Origin: Mariniphaga sp041687215
GTDB lineage: Bacteria > Bacteroidota > Bacteroidia > Bacteroidales > Prolixibacteraceae
Direction of reading: 5' to 3'
Length of the DNA: 64,000 nucleotides
Assembly: GCF_041687215.1 (NCBI RefSeq)
Contig: NZ_JAWLCI010000016.1
Location: 7,692-71,691 of the forward strand
In this document: in pieces, positions 44,748 through 52,401 of the stretch
Layout of the letters: every line of letters begins with the position of its first letter
Position numbering within the stretch: position 1 is the first letter of the stretch
Made by a program: the position numbers and the translations under genes
Notes under the pieces: model-generated
The model's database searches: none
Told to the model about the DNA's origin: nothing
What the model saw: only the letters and a program-made list of their open reading frames with translations

Positions 44748-46739
44748 ATGGCGACTCACGCTGAAAAAACACAGGAAAATAAAAGTCCGCTGGTTGGGCA
44801 GGTTACTTCCCGGAAAAACGCAGGCGGTGAGTCCCTGTTTCAGTTTGTTGATAATCGCCCGGAAACTGCTGTCCAAAGAAAACTCCGGGAAATGGCGAAT
44901 AACAGCCAGCAGGTAAATCCTGTAATTCAGCGGGTAGAAAAAAACATCATTGTTACCGGCGTGTCTCATCTGGTTAAAATGAACAAAAAAAGTTTGCATG
45001 CCAGCGATGATGAAATGGAAATTTTTCACGGACAGGAACTGGTAATTGAAACGGGTAGTAAAGTCAGATCGAGGCGGGGCCCAAACCAGGAAATTTACAA
45101 GGATGAAGACGCAGAAGGCGAACATATTTACAACTGGTTTAAGGTAATCAGCGTTGAAGGAAAACCGATGGAACCAGGGTTTTATATCAGAGAGGATGTT
45201 TTTGAGGACGTGAAAGCTGAAAAAGGGAAAGGAAAATTTGTCAAAGGTTTGGGCACTACAAATACGGTGGTGGATGAGATAACCAAAGTACCGGCCACAT
45301 TAATTGGTAATGAAGGAATTACCGGAGTTGCCGATGCATTAAACGATAAAACGGTTTTTACGAACACCGGTGGTGGATCTGGTGCATCAAGTGAGGATAA
45401 AATTCATGCTGCCAACATGGGTATTGTTGGGGATTCCATAACCGGAATTACCGGATTGCTGGCCATGGCCAACGGTTTTGTTAGCTTAGGTGATCCGGAA
45501 GCCTCCACCGCCGATTTAATCGAAAAAGCATTGGAAATTGAGCAAGGCGGAATGAAGACGGGTGAAGCCATTTCAAAATTGGTTCACACGGCATCCGGCT
45601 CCGAAAACCCGACTGTTGCGAGTGCGTTTGGTTCTGCTTTCGAGGGGTTTGGCGCAGCATTCGCCGGCATTAAAGAGGCTTTTGTCGGAATGCGACAGCT
45701 TGTGGAACTGATTAATGAACACCAGGATTATTCAACTCCCGAAAAAGCAAAAGCTGCCGGAGAAATTGCCATTCATGCCATGGAAACCGCAAAAAGCATT
45801 GTTTTATCCGTAAAGGCTTTTATGGAGTTGGTAAATGGTTCTGCTTCAGGACAGTTAATGGCTGCAGTTCCCGGATTGGACATTGCGATTTCAGGGGTAA
45901 ATATTATCATGGAAGCCTATTATCTGATTATTTCCAACAACAGCCGGAAAGAAATGAATGACCAGCGAAAACTGCTGGCAAACAATAGTAAAGAAGATAA
46001 AGACAAAATGAAGGAAGCTTCATCAAATTACAGAAAATATGATGCCGCCATTTCAAATAAAAAGAGAATTATTGAAAAATATGAGAAAGAATTAGCAAAT
46101 CCCGGCAAGAAAACCGATAAAGGGAAATTGCAAAATGAAATCAACAGGTTAAAGTTGGAAATTGCCGAACTCGAAACCTATAAACATGAGCTTTCACGTG
46201 AAGATGTTGCCGAATTTACATTAGCTACAGAATTAAAGGATGCAAATAAGAAAAGAGTTGTGAGGCAGGGAATTCATATTGCCACCGAAATGGCAAAAAT
46301 AGCAGGAGCAATAGCCACTTTAACCGGTGTTGGAGCCATGGGTGGCGGAGTTGTAAAAGGGGCGGCAGCGGCAACCGACCTTGCTTTGCCTGTAACCCGG
46401 TTTGCAAAACAAAAGGCAAGAAATTCAAAAGCAAAAAAAGAGGCAAAAGCAAATTTGAATAAAGAGGATGTTTTAAAGAAAGGAAAGTTTTATAATCTGG
46501 ATACATCAAAATCGAGCTATGCTAAAAATGATTTCAGGGTGAAACAGGTGAAATATTTAATCCGATTAATTGTAGATTTGGCGTACAAAGATCCGGTAAA
46601 GGATAAAAAGGATTTTGACAAAGTAAAACGGTATCTCAAAGCTTCGGGAGTAAATGAGGGGAAACTTTTTTCAAAAAACGGCGATCCGCAAAAGCAAATC
46701 AGTATTTTGCTACAAGCTTTTCAGCAGAGAGAACTATAA
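44748..46739 (+). CDS. Putative eCIS cargo with shared leader, SH3-like and hydrophobic helical regions
   Basis: A 663-residue protein. Residues 1-66 form a leader (MATHAEKTQENKS, FQFVDNRPETAVQRKLREMANNS) shared with two other proteins at 48394-50623. Residues ~70-155 look SH3-like (VIETGSKVRSRRG, YNWFKVISVEGKPMEPGFYIREDV). The rest is helical, glycine/alanine-rich and partly hydrophobic (MGIVGDSITGITGLLAMANGF, KSIVLSVKAFMELVNGSASGQLMAAVPGLDIAISGVNIIMEAYYLI, ATLTGVGAMGGGVVKGAAAATDL), with a charged coiled coil between; this pattern recalls pore-forming or membrane-inserting toxins but no catalytic motif is seen. Encoded last but one in the eCIS operon and ahead of a chaperone-like gene. Function unknown. 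Confidence 0.65.
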   Translation: MATHAEKTQENKSPLVGQVTSRKNAGGESLFQFVDNRPETAVQRKLREMANNSQQVNPVIQRVEKNIIVTGVSHLVKMNKKSLHASDDEMEIFHGQELVIETGSKVRSRRGPNQEIYKDEDAEGEHIYNWFKVISVEGKPMEPGFYIREDVFEDVKAEKGKGKFVKGLGTTNTVVDEITKVPATLIGNEGITGVADALNDKTVFTNTGGGSGASSEDKIHAANMGIVGDSITGITGLLAMANGFVSLGDPEASTADLIEKALEIEQGGMKTGEAISKLVHTASGSENPTVASAFGSAFEGFGAAFAGIKEAFVGMRQLVELINEHQDYSTPEKAKAAGEIAIHAMETAKSIVLSVKAFMELVNGSASGQLMAAVPGLDIAISGVNIIMEAYYLIISNNSRKEMNDQRKLLANNSKEDKDKMKEASSNYRKYDAAISNKKRIIEKYEKELANPGKKTDKGKLQNEINRLKLEIAELETYKHELSREDVAEFTLATELKDANKKRVVRQGIHIATEMAKIAGAIATLTGVGAMGGGVVKGAAAATDLALPVTRFAKQKARNSKAKKEAKANLNKEDVLKKGKFYNLDTSKSSYAKNDFRVKQVKYLIRLIVDLAYKDPVKDKKDFDKVKRYLKASGVNEGKLFSKNGDPQKQISILLQAFQQREL

Positions 46740-46748
46740 AAATTGTAA

Positions 46749-47213
46749 ATGAAAATGGATGATTTAACATTACTTCGCGGGATTCAGGGCAATCTGGAGA
46801 AAATAGAATATGAAAGTAAAATTTTACCGAAAAGCGAAACCGGTTCGTGGGATATGATTTCGGTAAAATTCAGAAATAACCGGGAAGAAGCTCAAACTTT
46901 GGTAATTAATCTGATGCCATTAAGTAACGATTTGGAAGGTTCTTCTTTTATCCAGTTTTATTATGAATATCCTTTTTTTATCCCTTCGCCTTGCCCGGGT
47001 GAATTAAAAACGTTGATTCAAAATGTAAACCGCAAGTTACCACTGGGGCATTTCAATACCAACTTGGCCTGGAGCCAGATTTACTTTAAATACGTTTTGG
47101 CATTGTCCACTAAAACCAGTTTACTTGCTGACCAATTGAGCGATATTATGGACACGATCATTTATTCCATTCAGCATTTCGAGAAAGATTTTTCCGTTTT
47201 TAAAAAAGAATAA
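46749..47213 (+). CDS. YbjN / type III chaperone-fold protein, candidate cargo chaperone
   Basis: A 154-residue acidic protein, nine bases after the large cargo gene. The ending PLGHFNTNLAWSQIYFKYVLALSTKTSLLADQLSDIMDTIIYSIQHFEKDF resembles the C-terminal half of YbjN/T3SS-chaperone-fold proteins, where a strand with LPLGxF and a pair of long helices close the fold. By position it could keep the upstream cargo soluble or load it into the tube, much as class I chaperones do for type III effectors. Family call is by eye; role is inference. Confidence 0.55.
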   Translation: MKMDDLTLLRGIQGNLEKIEYESKILPKSETGSWDMISVKFRNNREEAQTLVINLMPLSNDLEGSSFIQFYYEYPFFIPSPCPGELKTLIQNVNRKLPLGHFNTNLAWSQIYFKYVLALSTKTSLLADQLSDIMDTIIYSIQHFEKDFSVFKKE

Positions 47214-47234
47214 TGTTCGAATTTTACCAGAAAT

Positions 47235-48359
47235 TTAATCGATTTTGAACAGCATAAATAACACAAACCAGGCAATAAAAAAGGTCAGCGGGAAAAGGTA
47301 TCTCAAAATCCGCATCAGCATATTATTCGTCTCGTTTCCTTTATCACTGTAAAGCCTGTAATTAATAATAACGGCCAAAATTCCGAGGAATATAAAAACA
47401 TATCCTATAATGATGATGGTTTCGATAAAAGTTTGATACGGCAGTTCCGGCAAAATGGAAGCCGAATAAAAGTTAAACGCCACAACGGTTAACATGAGCG
47501 TGAAACCAATGCCGATTTGTGTGCCGAAATCCCTGATCCAAAAAATAACAAATGATGCCATGATTATAATGAACAAAGGAAACAACACCTGCCAAAGGTA
47601 ATATCCGGTTAATCTTTTAGCTTTAATTTCGAATTCAGCTCTCGAGTAATGAGGGTTTTCAGGATAGTTTTCAGGGTAAGGATGGGCTGAAATTTCTGCA
47701 GTCTTCCCGGTAATATTCCATTTTTCAACGAACGAGTTACTTTCTGTTTCAAAAAACAAAGTCGGATTGGTAAAAACCAGATAGTTGTTGTCGTACGAAA
47801 ATGCTTCAACCCGAACCTTAAAGTTTTGCGTATCAAACGGGAAATTTCTGAAATTCATATAGGTGCTGAACGTTCCGAAAAATCTTTCGTCGTAAATAAT
47901 TGTTCCATCCGGATGGATTTCAATGCTGATGCCGGGTTTTTCAATTTCACCCTGCACATTCATTATTTCAATGGTTGGGAACCAGATTTTTGTGTTTATA
48001 AACTCTCTTGCCCTGTCGTTTTCATACAGGCGGGGGCCGGAGATGGAATCTGTACCACTTTGTTTCAACCTTTCATCAACCCAGGAGTATTCGAGGTAAC
48101 CGTCAATCTGGTAGGTTTCATCCACTGTGTTGATGTTGTATATTTTATTGATGTACAAATCAACCGAAATTTCCACAGGAAGATTTTCGGGCGGAAAAAT
48201 CAGGTTTTTGTTTTCGGAAAATGCACTAAATGAGAAAAATAGCATAAATACTATTAGCGAAGCCACATTAACAATCTGTGTTTTTGGGAATGAATTGAAA
48301 TACAAAATCTTTTTTTTCGTTAAATTATGATTTTCATTATTATACATCGCGTTTCTCAT
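47235..48359 (-). CDS. Pentameric ligand-gated ion channel (prokaryotic Cys-loop-receptor homologue)
   Basis: A 374-residue protein with N-terminal signal/hydrophobic segment (VNVASLIVFMLFFSFSAFS), an extracellular beta-sandwich ligand-binding domain (PVEISVDLYINKIYNINTVDETYQIDGYLEYSWVDERL, NTKIWFPTIEIMN, FSTYMNFRNFPFDTQNFKVRVEAF) and four membrane helices (YYLWQVLFPLFIIIMASFVIFWI; IGIGFTLMLTVVAFNFYSASILP; FIETIIIIGYVFIFLGILAVII; LFPLTFFIAWFVLFMLF). The loop FPFDTQ is present but the flanking disulfide cysteines are absent, as in GLIC and ELIC. Same strand as the two cargo genes upstream (35 bp from the nearer one) and convergent with the eCIS operon. An unusual neighbour for an eCIS. Confidence 0.92.
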   Translation of the reverse strand: MRNAMYNNENHNLTKKKILYFNSFPKTQIVNVASLIVFMLFFSFSAFSENKNLIFPPENLPVEISVDLYINKIYNINTVDETYQIDGYLEYSWVDERLKQSGTDSISGPRLYENDRAREFINTKIWFPTIEIMNVQGEIEKPGISIEIHPDGTIIYDERFFGTFSTYMNFRNFPFDTQNFKVRVEAFSYDNNYLVFTNPTLFFETESNSFVEKWNITGKTAEISAHPYPENYPENPHYSRAEFEIKAKRLTGYYLWQVLFPLFIIIMASFVIFWIRDFGTQIGIGFTLMLTVVAFNFYSASILPELPYQTFIETIIIIGYVFIFLGILAVIINYRLYSDKGNETNNMLMRILRYLFPLTFFIAWFVLFMLFKID

Positions 48360-48393
48360 TATTTTCCTGTTATTTCTGGTTTAATATTTTTAT

Positions 48394-49550
48394 TTAATGT
48401 TTGAGAGGAAGAATATCTCCCGTTGCATCAATATGTTCGCCTTGCATAACCCTTGGGTTGGCTTTGTAATCTTCCGGCTTGAATTCCAGTATATCACTTG
48501 CCGGCATGGATTGTAACGCCTGTTTAACAAGTTGAAGCACCGTAGTCACATCCAGCCCGCGTTTCATTACATCATACAACACATTGGTGGCTGATGAAGG
48601 CATATTACTCATCAATGCATCGGTTTCCGCGAATGAACGAATAACATGTTCTTTCCAGGCTTCTGCATTCGCGCCGGGAATAAGTGGTTCAGCTTTTCGT
48701 TTTCCTCGTTTTTGTGCTTTAGGTTCCGGAATTGGTACAGGATTCGTCTTTCTGATATATTTTCCCGGAATATGCTTTGTTGTTCGGTATGCCCGATCAG
48801 AAGTTCTGCTATCAGGGTCAATCTCCTCGTGTTCAATAACATCCCTCGGAACTGCAATTTTCAATACTTCTGCAGGCCCTGGCTTGGGATCTTTCCGGCC
48901 AAAAGGTGAATCACCCTGAAAATGCCGCTGATAATCTTCGGCCAATCCACGATTTCGGGTATAATGAACCTGGCCTCTGGAATGTTTTTCAAATTCAGTG
49001 TTGCCCGAAGCAGCCCCTGTTCCGCCACGATTAGGGTCAAGCCCTTTGGTGACAATACTTTCTGTATTTTCTGATTTTGTAGCATGATAGGAATAGGTAT
49101 CCCATGCAGCAATTGCGGCACCACGCAGGAGGATTTTTAGTTCAGCGCCTGTTATCGCGGCCTTCCCAGCGTTGGTTTCACTTTTTCCCGGTGGAAACCA
49201 GCCTGGATTTGTGAGGTCATTAACAACCTCCTTTCCCTTGCCATTACGCTGTATTACATTATCCGCCACATGTATTCCATCAAATTTTCCCTGCAGCAGA
49301 TTTTCTTCCTCTATTCTCTGTTTTTGAACGGAATTTTTAGTTGGGCTATTTGCAATAGCCTGAAGTTGTAAGGCTTGATTTTTCTGAGGGCTGGTGAATG
49401 CCATTTTTTGCAGTTTCATTTGTGTGGAGGTTTCGGGGCGGTGTTGTCAACAAATTGGAAAGAAGCTTCTCCACCCTTCGATTTTTGCGTTATCCCATTT
49501 ATAACTACCTGATTCTTTTTATCCTGTGTTTTATTTGAATGAGTGGTCAT
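48394..49550 (-). pseudogene. Frameshifted eCIS cargo with ADP-ribosyltransferase-like domain
   Basis: A 44-residue leader frame (49550-49416) begins MTTHSNKTQDKKN and reaches GGEASFQFVDN, then goes out of frame. The continuation (from 49419, 341 residues) begins MKLQKMAFTSPQKNQALQLQ. Compared with the sister genes, the junction FQFVDN-RPETSTQ carries two extra bases (AC); removing them joins both parts into one protein of about 385 residues. The body contains YSYHATKSENTESIVTKGLDPNRGG and GQVHYTRNRGLAEDYQRHF, the pattern of H-Y-[E] ADP-ribosyltransferases (histidine ~112 in the longer frame, tyrosine in HYTRN), and a helical C-terminus. Either an inactivated effector or a sequencing error. 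It starts three bases after the DUF4157 gene. Confidence 0.7.
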
Positions 49551-49552
49551 GG

Positions 49553-50623
49553 TTACTTTCCAATCTTATTTTTTTTGTCAGGTTCACCGTATTGTGCTCT
49601 AAATCTTTCCGCTGCAAGTCTTGCAATTTCCGGGCTTGTATAAGGCAAGTCAGGATTTTCAGCTTTAATCTCGTCCTTATATTGATTGTACAAATCGAAT
49701 TCACCTCTTTCATGATGTTTTCCCCTTCCCATTTGAATTGGCTTTGATGAAATATTATCAGCCAATTTCTGGGAGGCCCTTAACTGATTCACATTTGTCC
49801 TATTTTGCACCTTTCTTAGTGTATCTGAAACTATTCGATTCGTGGTAAACTGCAAAGCTTTTCCACCCATCACATCCGCTTCCTTTTCCAACCCTTTATC
49901 ATCGTTCACATTCACTTTTCCCTGCAACTGCATGGTCGGTTTTACGCGGCCCTGCTTTTGCTGTACCACATGCCACGCTTCGTGGGGCAAATGTTTTTCC
50001 TGGCCCGGCGCCAGATGAATATCGGTTCCCTGCGCGTAAGCATGGGCTTGCATACTTTCGGGTTTATCAGAATTGAAATGCACCTGAACGTCGTCCATTG
50101 TAAGGCCGGAAAGACTCTCAATTCCGGATTTGAGGTTATCCGGAAGACCGGTATCGTTTTCCTGCTTCTGAACCGGTTCAAATTTTCCCTGAAGCAGTTC
50201 TTCCTCTTCAATTCCCTGCTTTTGCACAGTATGGAAATTTCCCTGAAGCAGCTCTTCTTCCTCCAACCCTTTTTTCTGAACAGGTTTAAATTTTCCCTGC
50301 AACAATTCCTCTTCTTCAAGAGGTTGTTTTTGAACGGTTAGGAATTTCCCCTGTAAAAGTTCTTCTTCCTCAATTCCTTGTTTTTGTATGGGACTTTCTG
50401 CCTGGCTGTTTGCAATAGTTTTTAATTGCAATGCTTGATTTGCATGAGGACTGTTTAGTGTCATTTTTTGCAGTTGAATTTGTGTTGTGGTTTCGGGTCG
50501 GTTATCTACAAATTGAAATGCAGGTTCGCCATTCTGGCTGGAATTCTGTTTCTGAGGCATTTTGTTTGTAACCACATGGTTTTTACTGTCCTGTGTTTTG
50601 TTTGCATGAATATTCATAATCAT
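49553..50623 (-). CDS. DUF4157 putative metallopeptidase-like eCIS cargo
   Basis: A 356-residue protein (start at 50623, or MNIHANKTQ at 50617). It opens with the shared leader (HANKTQDSKNHVV, FQFVDNRPETTTQIQLQKMTLNSPHANQ), then about five tandem repeats of the form EEEELLQGKF-x-VQKQ (residues ~75-160), then a DUF4157 domain (LKSGIESLSGLTMDDVQVHFNSDKP, HAYAQGTDIHLAPGQE, LPHEAWHVVQQKQGRVKP) with the zinc-binding HEAWH at about residues 214-218. The last 90 residues (NRTNVNQLRASQKLADNISSKPIQMG...YTSPEIARLAAERFRAQYG) are a short basic tail of unknown role. DUF4157 is the most frequent eCIS-associated cargo domain. Confidence 0.88.
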   Translation of the reverse strand: MIMNIHANKTQDSKNHVVTNKMPQKQNSSQNGEPAFQFVDNRPETTTQIQLQKMTLNSPHANQALQLKTIANSQAESPIQKQGIEEEELLQGKFLTVQKQPLEEEELLQGKFKPVQKKGLEEEELLQGNFHTVQKQGIEEEELLQGKFEPVQKQENDTGLPDNLKSGIESLSGLTMDDVQVHFNSDKPESMQAHAYAQGTDIHLAPGQEKHLPHEAWHVVQQKQGRVKPTMQLQGKVNVNDDKGLEKEADVMGGKALQFTTNRIVSDTLRKVQNRTNVNQLRASQKLADNISSKPIQMGRGKHHERGEFDLYNQYKDEIKAENPDLPYTSPEIARLAAERFRAQYGEPDKKNKIGK

Positions 50624-50743
50624 TCATTTAATGGTTTCCGACAAAAGTTTACAAAATACTATTTTGTCTTAAATGATATCAAGATACAACAAATCAGTCA
50701 TATTTGTTTCAAAATGAAAGGAAATAATTGTGTTTGTTTTTAC

Positions 50744-50751
50744 TATTTTTG
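50744..50751 (+). promoter_or_regulatory. -7 promoter element of the tRNA-Lys gene
   Basis: TATTTTTG matches TAnnTTTG and ends nine bases before the tRNA 5' end, as expected for a tRNA with almost no leader. No clear -33 TTTG is found at the standard distance. Confidence 0.5.
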
Positions 50752-50759
50752 CAAGAAAA

Positions 50760-50832
<73 letters not shown>

Positions 50833-50864
50833 CAAAAATTGCAAACCTTTAATCTCAGTGAAGA

Positions 50865-52328
50865 ATGGAAATAAAATACCAAATGAATAAAATAGATTGT
50901 TTCATTGCTTTTACCGGACAGAAAAAAACCCGGGAAATGTCTATGCTTTTAAATGCAAATGCGCTGGTAAACAACGTTTTTGTAATTTGTCCGGAAGCAG
51001 TTGAGATACCCGGTATTGAAACACTTGTTGTAGAAATGCCTTTTTCTTCAAAAACCATCGAATTAATTGCAAAGAAATCTTCTGCAACATATAGCTTATT
51101 GGCTTTAAACAATTCGCCTGTTGAATTGGGGCAGTTTGCCATCTCCAGGTTGTTTCAGGTAGCCGAAAATACAGGAGCAGCCATGGTTTATGCCGATTAC
51201 CGCGAGGTGAAAAACGGTGATGAAACCGCCCATCCGGTAATCGATTACCAAAAGGGAAGTTTGCGCGACGATTTTAATTTTGGTCCGGTGCAGTTTTACC
51301 GGACGGATGTATTGAAAAGTTTTTCAGAAGAGAATTTTCAATTTGCCGGTTATTATGCACTGCGGCTTCATGCGGCAAGGTTGGGCGAACTCGTCCGTGT
51401 TCCCGAGTTTTTGTTCACCATGGTGGAAACCGACACCCGAAAATCGGGCGAAAAACAGTTCGATTATGTGAGTCCCTCTGCCCGTGAAAAACAGATTGAA
51501 ATGGAAAAGGCTTGCACCAGTCACCTGAAAAAAATAGGTGCATTTCTTTCTCCTCCGTTTAAAGAAGTTGATTTTTCAGAATATGAATTTCCGGTGGAAG
51601 TTTCGGTGATTATTCCGGTGCGAAACCGGGTGAAAACCATTAAAGATGCGGTGGAATCCGTGTTAATTCAAAAAACGGACTTCTGGTTCAACCTGATTGT
51701 GGTGGACAATTATTCCACTGATGGAACAACCGAAATACTTCAAAAATATGCCGGCGAAGGCATGTTGATTCACCTTGTTCCTGAACGAAAAGATTTGGGA
51801 ATTGGCGGGTGCTGGAACGAAGGAATTTTTCATAAAAAATGCGGTCGGTTTGCCGTGCAACTCGACAGCGACGATTTGTATGCCAGCGAAAATACTCTGC
51901 AAACCATTGTGGATAAATTCCATGAAGAAAAATGTGCCATGGTAATTGGCAGTTACCAAATGACCAACTTCAAATTGGAGGAAATTCCACCCGGATTAAT
52001 CGACCACAGGGAATGGACTTCTGATAACGGGCCAAATAATGCTCTGCGTATTAACGGTTTGGGTGCTCCGCGTGCATTTTACACACCGGTTTTACGCGAA
52101 ATAAAAGTGCCCAATGTAAGTTATGGTGAAGATTATGCCGTGGGACTGGCCATTTCGCGAACATACAAAATAGGACGGATTTATGAACCGGTTTATCTTT
52201 GCCGCCGCTGGGAAGACAATACCGATGCCTCGCTGGATATTGCCAAACAGAATGCGCACAATTTGTATAAAGACCGCATTCGGACCATTGAATTGCTGGC
52301 ACGGATGAAACAAGCAGGCAGGGATTAA
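50865..52328 (+). CDS. Family 2 glycosyltransferase
   Basis: A 487-residue protein. The C-terminal half is a GT-A/GT2 domain: VEVSVIIPVRNRVKTIKDAVESVLIQKTDFWFNLIVVDNYSTDGTTEILQKYAG, IGGCWNEGIFHKKCGRFAVQLDSDDLYASENTLQTIVDKF with the DSDD metal/nucleotide motif, then a W-containing acceptor loop. The N-terminal 230 residues also look like a second, degenerate GT-A fold (IDCFIAFTGQKKTREMSMLLNANALVNNVFVI, ENTGAAMVYADYREVKNGDE). No membrane segment. It is followed by a strong terminator and then a DUF4922 gene; the two families are often neighbours in Bacteroidota. Confidence 0.9.
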   Translation: MEIKYQMNKIDCFIAFTGQKKTREMSMLLNANALVNNVFVICPEAVEIPGIETLVVEMPFSSKTIELIAKKSSATYSLLALNNSPVELGQFAISRLFQVAENTGAAMVYADYREVKNGDETAHPVIDYQKGSLRDDFNFGPVQFYRTDVLKSFSEENFQFAGYYALRLHAARLGELVRVPEFLFTMVETDTRKSGEKQFDYVSPSAREKQIEMEKACTSHLKKIGAFLSPPFKEVDFSEYEFPVEVSVIIPVRNRVKTIKDAVESVLIQKTDFWFNLIVVDNYSTDGTTEILQKYAGEGMLIHLVPERKDLGIGGCWNEGIFHKKCGRFAVQLDSDDLYASENTLQTIVDKFHEEKCAMVIGSYQMTNFKLEEIPPGLIDHREWTSDNGPNNALRINGLGAPRAFYTPVLREIKVPNVSYGEDYAVGLAISRTYKIGRIYEPVYLCRRWEDNTDASLDIAKQNAHNLYKDRIRTIELLARMKQAGRD

Positions 52329-52345
52329 CAGGCACAATTTTCGTT

Positions 52346-52380
52346 CAGACCTTGAAGGTTTCAAAAACCTTCAAGGTCTG
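52346..52380. terminator. 16-bp perfect hairpin, terminator-like repeat
   Basis: CAGACCTTGAAGGTTT (52346-52361) and AAACCTTCAAGGTCTG (52365-52380) are perfect complements around a CAA loop. An A-rich run follows on the plus strand rather than T, so it is also likely to be a dispersed repeat common in Bacteroidota intergenic regions. Confidence 0.7.
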
Positions 52381-52401
52381 AAATAAAAAAAGAAAACTGA
52401 C

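Noticed and set aside
20893..47213. Type VI secretion system or prophage
   Set aside because: Single full-length sheath protein rather than TssB/TssC, no TssJ/L/M, no capsid, portal, terminase or integrase; DUF4255 cap, DUF5908 and Pvc12-like proteins fit an eCIS.
48127..48330. Open frames opposite the ligand-gated channel gene
   Set aside because: Antisense shadows; the channel on the minus strand explains the coding signal.
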